Part shown: piece by piece, positions 58,371 to 64,000 of the stretch
Position numbering within the stretch: the first letter of the stretch is position 1
How the letters are laid out: each line of letters starts with the position of its first letter
Origin: Litorilituus sediminis
GTDB taxonomy: Bacteria; Pseudomonadota; Gammaproteobacteria; Enterobacterales; Alteromonadaceae
Direction of reading: 5' to 3'
NCBI RefSeq assembly: GCF_004295665.1
Contig: NZ_CP034759.1
Span: forward strand, 1,116,001-1,180,000
DNA length: 64,000 nt
Translations under genes and position numbers: made by a program
Notes under the pieces: model-generated
Seen by the model: the letters and a program-made list of their open reading frames with translations, nothing else
Database searches by the model: none
What the model was told of the DNA's origin: nothing

Positions 58371-59786
58371 TTAGCGGCCAGTTGAGCCTAAGTGCCTTAC
58401 CTTAAAATTTCGCCCCTTCATTTTACCTTTAGATAATTTCTTCAGTGCTGCATTTAAAACTGTTTTATCAACAGCGACATAAGCTTTATTATCAAACACA
58501 TTAATTTTGCCTACCAGCTTGCCTTGAATCCCTTTGTCGCCAGTTAAAGCACCTAAAATATCGCCAGGGCGAAGCTTTTGTTTTTTGCCGCCATCAATTT
58601 GAATTGTCGCCATTTGTGCCTGCAACGGCGGTGATTGGCGTACTGAGTCATCAGGAAGTTGCTCAGCCTTAATTACCTTTTCTAAATAATCCTCTAGTAA
58701 CGCCAGCTTGTAGCTTTCTTTATCAGAAAACAGTGACAAAGCCTTGCCAAGGTTTCCAGCACGCCCCGTCCTACCCACGCGATGTACATGTACTTCGCTG
58801 TCCCTTGCGATATGGTAATTAATTACTAGATCTACCGCTTCAATATCTAAGCCTCGAGCAGCAACATCCGTCGCCACTAATATAGCGGCACTTTTATTCG
58901 CAAAGCGCAATAATGTTTGCTCTCGATCTCTTTGTTCAAGGTCGCCATGTAAAGCAACAACACTGAAACCTTCTGCAGCTAAGCTATCCGCGACTTCTTG
59001 TGTTTCTTTTTTAGTATTACAAAAAACCACACTAGAGCAAGCTTGGCAATCTAACAGTAATAATTGCAGAGCTTCCAAGCGATGAACATCATTTTCAACC
59101 TTATAAAAATGCTGACTAATGTTAGTGTTATTTTCACTGCCCTTCACCTCAATTAATGTTGGGCTATTCATAATATTTTCGCTAATTTTCGCAATTTTTT
59201 CAGGGTAAGTAGCACTAAATAATAAGGTTTGTCGCTTTGTTGGTATTCTGCCAATGATATTATCAAGCGCAGCTTGAAAGCCCATTTCTAGCATTCTATC
59301 AGCTTCATCTAATACCAACATATTGACATCATCTAATCGCAATGTCCCTTTAAATACGTGCTCTTCAACTCGCCCCGGTGTACCAACAATAATATGAGCA
59401 CCATGTTCAAGCGAGCCAATTTGAGGTCCAAATGGTGTACCGCCACATAAAGTCAGCACCTTTATATTATGTATTGCACGAGCTAGCTTTCTAATTTCAA
59501 GCGCTACTTGATCGGCAAGCTCTCTTGTTGGGCATAACACAACCGACTGAACCCGAAAGCGCTGCACTTGCAATTTATGTAATAGTGCTAAACCAAAGGC
59601 TGCGGTTTTGCCTGAGCCTGTTTTGCCTTGACCAATAACATCTTTACCTTCGAGCATTAGTGGCAAGGTTTTCGCTTGAATGGGCGTCATCTGCTTATAG
59701 CCCAAAGTTGTCAGGTTAGTCAGTAAACCTTTACTTAATGGTAAAGAAGAAAATACGCTGTCATTTGCTTGTGATTGAGTCGTCAA
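58371..59786 (-). CDS. dbpA: ATP-dependent RNA helicase DbpA
   Basis: DEAD-box helicase activated by 23S rRNA hairpin 92 and acting in large-subunit assembly. Q motif TPIQ (34-37), GKTGSGKT (54-61), DEAD (160-163), SAT, and HRVGRTGRAG in the second RecA domain. The C-terminal DbpA-type RNA-binding domain is present (GDILGALTGDKGIQGKLVGKI). Length 471 residues (E. coli 457). Confidence 0.95.
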   Translation of the reverse strand: MTTQSQANDSVFSSLPLSKGLLTNLTTLGYKQMTPIQAKTLPLMLEGKDVIGQGKTGSGKTAAFGLALLHKLQVQRFRVQSVVLCPTRELADQVALEIRKLARAIHNIKVLTLCGGTPFGPQIGSLEHGAHIIVGTPGRVEEHVFKGTLRLDDVNMLVLDEADRMLEMGFQAALDNIIGRIPTKRQTLLFSATYPEKIAKISENIMNSPTLIEVKGSENNTNISQHFYKVENDVHRLEALQLLLLDCQACSSVVFCNTKKETQEVADSLAAEGFSVVALHGDLEQRDREQTLLRFANKSAAILVATDVAARGLDIEAVDLVINYHIARDSEVHVHRVGRTGRAGNLGKALSLFSDKESYKLALLEDYLEKVIKAEQLPDDSVRQSPPLQAQMATIQIDGGKKQKLRPGDILGALTGDKGIQGKLVGKINVFDNKAYVAVDKTVLNAALKKLSKGKMKGRNFKVRHLGSTGR

Positions 59787-59893
59787 ATTATTGGCCTTAA
59801 ATTGTTTTTAAAACAAAACTGCTTTGCTAGCTAGATTAATGGGCGCATAATACCAGCAAATATACTCAACCGCTAAAACTAAAAACCTAACCA

Positions 59894-60301
59894 ATGAATA
59901 AGACTGAACTTGCCCCCCAACACAGCCAATGGCTTAACTTACATGACAGTATTGAAAAATATGAACAATGGGCATTAATAATCAAATTAACCGCGCTTAT
60001 CACTTGCGTTATGACGTTTATATTTAACTTAGCAGCCATATTCACTGTCGTATTCATCGCATTGTTTTGGCTACAAGAAGCAATTTGGAAGACATACCAA
60101 GCAAGATTAATCAAAGCGATTACCGATTTAGAGTCTCAGTTAAACACATCAAATGAATTACTGATATCACCGCTTTATAGTCAATGGCAAGCAAATAGAG
60201 GTGGCACTTTAGCTCTAATAGCCGAGTATTTAGAGTCAAGTTTAAAGCCAACAGTTATGCTGCCTTATTTACCTTTAATTATTATTAGTTTGTTTGCTTA
60301 G
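59894..60301 (+). CDS. Small membrane protein, function unknown
   Basis: 135 residues. An N-terminal hydrophilic stretch is followed by two closely spaced hydrophobic segments (about 27-64: WALIIKLTALITCVMTFIF and AAIFTVVFIALFWLQ), a soluble helical part (65-115), and a hydrophobic C-terminus (MLPYLPLIIISLFA). No family recognised. Only 10 bp separate it from the DUF2986 gene, so the two are probably one transcript, divergent from dbpA. Confidence 0.65.
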   Translation: MNKTELAPQHSQWLNLHDSIEKYEQWALIIKLTALITCVMTFIFNLAAIFTVVFIALFWLQEAIWKTYQARLIKAITDLESQLNTSNELLISPLYSQWQANRGGTLALIAEYLESSLKPTVMLPYLPLIIISLFA

Positions 60302-60311
60302 TGAGAAAGTG

Positions 60312-60482
60312 ATGAATAGAAAAAAGAAAATCAAAAATATACTGACCAAGAAAGCGAAAAAAGCAAATGCTAAGCTTCATAAAAGTAACAAGCCTAAATA
60401 CATCAGTAAGACTGAACGTGAAAAGCTTGCACAACAGGAATCACTTGATGATTCTATTGAATCTACACCTGAATCAGAATAA
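60312..60482 (+). CDS. DUF2986 family small basic protein
   Basis: 56 residues starting at the ATG at 60312 (MNRKKKIKNILTKKAKKANA) with GAGAAAGTG upstream; the start at 60294 is less likely. The N-terminal two thirds is extremely lysine-rich, the C-terminus acidic (SLDDSIESTPESE). The run KKANAKLHKSNKPKYISK is what I recall as the core of DUF2986. A nucleic acid or ribosome-associated role is conceivable from charge alone; function unknown. Confidence 0.75.
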   Translation: MNRKKKIKNILTKKAKKANAKLHKSNKPKYISKTEREKLAQQESLDDSIESTPESE

Positions 60483-60502
60483 AAGAAGAGATAACCGCCA
60501 AC

Positions 60503-60536
60503 AAAAAAGCCGCAAACAATGTTTACGGCTTTTTTC
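60503..60536. terminator. Bidirectional terminator
   Basis: AAAAAAGCCG..AAAC / GTTT..CGGCTTTTTT with a 3-nt loop and one bulged pair, between the DUF2986 gene and the converging RND pump gene. Confidence 0.9.
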
Positions 60537-60563
60537 ATTATACTTGCGTTATTCTGTGTAGAC

Positions 60564-63500
60564 TTAACTTACTTCTTGCGTTTGACCTTTTAGTTTCTCA
60601 CGCATGCGCTGAACTAACATATAGAAGTAAGGCACTAACAAGGTACCAAACACAGTTGCCGCAATCATACCAGCTAATACAGTAAGACCAAGTGACACTC
60701 GGCTACCTGCGCCAGCTCCGGTTGCAAATACTAATGGCAATACACCTAAAATAAACGAGAAGGCTGTCATTAATACCGCTCTAAAACGCATTTTCGCAGC
60801 AATTAAGGCAGCATTTAAAATAGACTCTCCTGCGGCTCTTTGCTCCATAGCAAACTCGACAATTAATATTGCTGTTTTTGTCGATAAGCCGATCAGTAGC
60901 ACGAGGCCGACTTGCGCATAAATATTATTGGCCATGCCGACGGTATAGAGGGCTAACATTGCCCCAAAGAGCGCTAAAGGCACCGCAGCAATAACAGAGA
61001 ATGGAATTGACCAACTCTCGTATTGAGCCACCAAGAAAAGGTAAACAAAGACAATAGCTAAACCAAATAAAATTGGCGCTAAATTACCGGCTTCGATTTC
61101 TTGTTTAGATTGTCCTGACCACTCATAAATAAAGCCTTGTGGCAATTTATCAGCAAGCTCTTCCATTACTTGTATTGCCTGACCAGAAGCATAACCTGGC
61201 GCTGACTGTCCAGTAATACTAGCGCTACGATACAAGTTAAAGTGACTAATAGTTGTTGGCCCTAAAATAGGCGTCATTTTAGCTAAGGTTGTTAAAGGTA
61301 CCATCTCGTTGTCTTTGTTTCTCACGTAGTAATAACGAAGATCTGATGGCCCTTTACGGTATTTAGTTTCCGCTTGAATTGTCACCCTATAGGTACGACC
61401 AAACTGACTAAAATCATTGATATACAGTGAACCAAGTTGTGCTTGCAAGGTAACAAATATATCTGAAAGTGCTACCCCTTGCGCTTTCGCTTTATTGCGA
61501 TCAACTTCCAAAAAGTACTGCGGCACATTGGCGCGATAAGTACTAAATACACGTGTTAGCTCTGGTCGTTGATTAGCTTCATAAATCAAGCCATTCATTA
61601 CTTGAGCAAGTTGTGCAGGGTCTCGACCTTCACTATCTTGTAATTTAAACTCAAAACCTGAGCTATTACCTAAACCTGGGATAGGTGGTGGATTAAACAC
61701 CATAATCTGGGCATCTGGCATAGTCCAAAGCTGCCCCATAAGACGAGGGATAAGCTGCTTCAGCCCTAATTCCGGCTCAGTTCTTTCTTCCCAATCTTTT
61801 AAGGTAATGATGGCAAGACCATTATTTGAACCTGCTCCACCGAGTAGTGAAAAGCCTGAAACCGTAATCAGATCTTCCACCGCCTCATCAGCAGTAATAA
61901 CAGGCGTTATCTTATCCATGACAGCTTGTGTACGATTAGTAGATGATGCATCAGGTAATTGAATATCAACAAACAAATAACCTTGATCTTCTGCTGGCAC
62001 AAACGCTGTCGGTACAGCATTGCTTAACCAACCAGCACCAACAAAAATAGCCACAGCAAAGATACCAACACGAGCAACACGCTTTAATAAAAAGCCAACC
62101 ACTTTGCTATAGCCAGCAGTTGAGTTAATAATCACGCGCTCAAAAGGCTGCAACCAAGCGATAGGCTTCATTTTATCAGCGCTTAACAGTACGCTACAAA
62201 GCGCAGGACTCAGAGTTAAAGCATTAATAGATGAAATAATAACTGCAAAAGAAATTGTTACTGAGAATTGCTTATACAATTCACCGGTAATACCAGGCAT
62301 AAAGCCTACAGGAACAAATACCGCCAATAACACTAAGGTTGTTGCCACAATAGGGCCTGATACTTGACTCATCGCCTTAGTAACAGCTTCTTTAATTGGT
62401 AGTTTTTCTTCTTTTAAAATACGCTCTACGTTTTCAATAACGATAATGGCATCATCGACCACAATACCTATAGCGAGTACTAAGCCAAACAAGGTTATCG
62501 TATTAATGGAGTAACCCATTAAAATCATAAAAGCAAAAGTACCCACTAAAGATACAGGAATTGCTAATGTTGGAATTATGGTTGCTCGCCAGTTTTGTAA
62601 AAACAAAAACACCACTAAAATAACCAAAGCAACAGCTTGGAATAAGGTTACTTTTACCTCTTCAATTGAGCGGTCGATAAACTCTGTGGTATCAAAGGGT
62701 AAAATATACTCTAAGCCATCAGGAAATCGCTCAGATAAAACTTTCATTTCAGCTTTGACTAAGTCAGCAACTTCAGTGGCATTAGCATCTGGTAATTGGT
62801 AAATAACCAAAAACGCTGTTTCTTGGCCATTAATTCTTGCTTGGGTTGAGTAGTCTTCTGCACCTAGCTCTAGTCGGGCAATATCGGCTAGCCTAACAAA
62901 ATTACCATTTCGTTGTGCTCGGATAATAGTTTGACCAAACTCCTCAGGCGTTTTTAATCGTCCCTTAGCTTGAATCGAATATTCAAATTGTTGGTTCGGA
63001 AGACTCGGGCTTGCACCTAGTTTACCTGCAGCAACTATCATATTCTGCTCTTGCAGCGCTTGTTGAACTTCAGCAACAGTGACATTTAAAGAAGACATAC
63101 GCTCAGGGTTTAACCAAGCACGCATGCTATAAGTCATCTCCCCCATAACCTCAGCAGAAGCAACACCTTTAATTCGCCCCAAAGGCTCTACAAGATAATT
63201 GGTTGCATAGTTACTTAAGAAAAGCTGATCTATACCTTCTTGATCTGAATATAGGTTAATGCCCAGCAACATACTGCTTGAACGTTTCTTAACATCAACA
63301 CCTTGTCGGGTTACCTCTGAAGGTAATGAGCTGGTAGCAAGTGCCACACGGTTTTGCACATTAACTTGGGCAATATCGCCGTCAGTGCCAACCTTAAAGT
63401 ATACCGTGATAATGGCACTACCATTATTGTTAGCCGAAGACTCGATATACATCATGTCTTCTACACCATTAACTTGCTCTTCTATCGGCCGAATAACGGA

Positions 63501-63680
63501 CTCTTCAACCACTTGCGCACTGGCGCCCGGATATATGGCTGAAATTTGTACTTGCGGCGGGGTAATTTCTGGGTACATATTTACCGGCAATAAGCTCATC
63601 GCTATTAAACCAGCAAGTGAAATTACAATTGAAATAACAAATGCAAATTTAGGACGATTAATAAAAGTTTTACTGATCAT
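60564..63680 (-). CDS. RND multidrug efflux permease, HAE1/AcrB family
   Basis: Inner-membrane proton/drug antiporter of a tripartite efflux pump. 1038 residues with the 12-helix AcrB plan. The proton-relay aspartates are Asp409 and Asp410 ([16 protein letters not shown]), Lys in [11 protein letters not shown] near residue 940, the N-terminal [13 protein letters not shown], and porter-domain stretches [17 protein letters not shown] and [12 protein letters not shown]. It follows its adaptor gene by 16 bp. Closest in pattern to the MexF/AcrB group; substrates cannot be read from sequence. No outer-membrane channel gene lies downstream. Confidence 0.94.
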   Translation of the reverse strand: MISKTFINRPKFAFVISIVISLAGLIAMSLLPVNMYPEITPPQVQISAIYPGASAQVVEESVIRPIEEQVNGVEDMMYIESSANNNGSAIITVYFKVGTDGDIAQVNVQNRVALATSSLPSEVTRQGVDVKKRSSSMLLGINLYSDQEGIDQLFLSNYATNYLVEPLGRIKGVASAEVMGEMTYSMRAWLNPERMSSLNVTVAEVQQALQEQNMIVAAGKLGASPSLPNQQFEYSIQAKGRLKTPEEFGQTIIRAQRNGNFVRLADIARLELGAEDYSTQARINGQETAFLVIYQLPDANATEVADLVKAEMKVLSERFPDGLEYILPFDTTEFIDRSIEEVKVTLFQAVALVILVVFLFLQNWRATIIPTLAIPVSLVGTFAFMILMGYSINTITLFGLVLAIGIVVDDAIIVIENVERILKEEKLPIKEAVTKAMSQVSGPIVATTLVLLAVFVPVGFMPGITGELYKQFSVTISFAVIISSINALTLSPALCSVLLSADKMKPIAWLQPFERVIINSTAGYSKVVGFLLKRVARVGIFAVAIFVGAGWLSNAVPTAFVPAEDQGYLFVDIQLPDASSTNRTQAVMDKITPVITADEAVEDLITVSGFSLLGGAGSNNGLAIITLKDWEERTEPELGLKQLIPRLMGQLWTMPDAQIMVFNPPPIPGLGNSSGFEFKLQDSEGRDPAQLAQVMNGLIYEANQRPELTRVFSTYRANVPQYFLEVDRNKAKAQGVALSDIFVTLQAQLGSLYINDFSQFGRTYRVTIQAETKYRKGPSDLRYYYVRNKDNEMVPLTTLAKMTPILGPTTISHFNLYRSASITGQSAPGYASGQAIQVMEELADKLPQGFIYEWSGQSKQEIEAGNLAPILFGLAIVFVYLFLVAQYESWSIPFSVIAAVPLALFGAMLALYTVGMANNIYAQVGLVLLIGLSTKTAILIVEFAMEQRAAGESILNAALIAAKMRFRAVLMTAFSFILGVLPLVFATGAGAGSRVSLGLTVLAGMIAATVFGTLLVPYFYMLVQRMREKLKGQTQEVS

Positions 63681-63696
63681 TTAATCTTCCTTTGCA

Positions 63697-64000
63697 TTAG
63701 TTTGCATTTGTCGGAGCTTGGTCAGAAATAGTACCTGTTAGGCCATCAACGAACTTGTTAACACCCTTTACTTCAATACCCGGTCTTACTTTTTGCAGGC
63801 CTTCAATAATCACTTGCTCTCCTGCTTTGATACCTTGCTCTACAACCCACATGGCATTAATACGACGCCCTAAAACAACATGTCTTTGCTTAACGGTATT
63901 GTTTTCATCAACAACCAGAACAAACTTACCTTGCTGACTTTCTTGTACCGCAACCTGTGGAATCAGTGCCATTGGCTCTTTATATTTGCTTTCTGCAATT
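63697..64000 (-). CDS. RND efflux periplasmic adaptor subunit, C-terminal part (cut by window edge)
   Basis: The frame stays open to the window end: the codons before the internal ATG at 63972 read IAESKYKEP without a stop, so the gene starts outside. The visible C-terminus has the beta-barrel/membrane-proximal pattern of MexE/AcrA-type adaptors: LIPQVAVQESQQGKFVLVVDENNTVKQRHVVLG and GLQKVRPGIEVK (parts). It lies 16 bp upstream of the permease gene, as expected. Confidence 0.88.
   Translation of the reverse strand, partial: IAESKYKEPMALIPQVAVQESQQGKFVLVVDENNTVKQRHVVLGRRINAMWVVEQGIKAGEQVIIEGLQKVRPGIEVKGVNKFVDGLTGTISDQAPTNAN

Noticed and set aside
1-64000. CRISPR array, tRNA or rRNA genes, prophage, toxin-antitoxin or defence genes
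   Set aside because: I read the gaps and the protein set for these and saw no regularly spaced repeats, no cloverleaf-like gene with a CCA end, no rRNA signature and no matching proteins. Very small genes could still have been missed.

Overview
The window is a chromosomal segment of a low-GC marine gammaproteobacterium. Gene content and order (the accA-dnaE-rnhB-lpx-bamA-rseP-dxr-cdsA-uppS-frr-pyrH-tsf-rpsB block, map-glnD-dapD, truC-yqcC, and DUF3549/DUF3301/DUF2986 proteins) point to Alteromonadales, most likely Colwelliaceae (Colwellia/Thalassotalea type). This placement comes from recalled family knowledge, not from a database search. No rRNA, tRNA, CRISPR array, prophage or recognisable defence locus was found.

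Layout. 1-1170: C-terminal part of the serine/threonine symporter SstT. 1261-22846: one long minus-strand housekeeping run covering tRNA lysidine synthesis, fatty acid and lipid A synthesis, replication, outer membrane biogenesis, isoprenoid and phospholipid synthesis, ribosome recycling and translation. It is punctuated by good intrinsic terminators and an unusual palindromic intergenic element (20830-21024), and it starts with a structured rpsB leader. 23256-28313: plus-strand DsbA-like protein, map, glnD, dapD. 28621-32894: a small lipoprotein, truC-yqcC, and a divergent group of three uncharacterised genes. 32976-38401: a partial cobalamin (nucleotide-loop) operon followed by a cysteine-rich DGC protein. 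38545-44987: a short surface-polysaccharide set (giant SLBB export protein, UDP-HexNAc dehydrogenase, UDP-GlcNAc 4-epimerase, WecA-like initiating transferase). 45365-49707: POT peptide transporter, fau, rpiA, serA. 49734-55321: mmsA and its divergent LysR regulator, bracketed by two unrelated insertion sequences. 55348-60482: DTW protein, YggN-like protein, zapE, dbpA and two small uncharacterised genes. 60564-64000: RND efflux pump and the start-truncated adaptor gene.

Most of the window is ordinary core genome. The strongest unusual signals are in the mobile elements. The IS110-family (IS1111-type) element at 53989-55321 carries, in the non-coding tail after its transposase, a 10-nt stretch exactly complementary to the target DNA immediately right of the element, and an 8-nt stretch identical to its left junction. 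This is what a target-choosing seekRNA/bridge RNA would leave. The IS1182-family element (49756-51385) sits between two 22-bp copies of the shared serA/mmsA terminator hairpin. That placement separates the hairpin from the U-tract on each useful side and puts the transposase downstream of mmsA in the same direction. Also noted are a terminator with a tandemly repeated tail inside the polysaccharide gene set, twin palindromes in the mmsA/lysR promoter region, and a fau gene that begins inside its neighbour's terminator with no room for 6S RNA.
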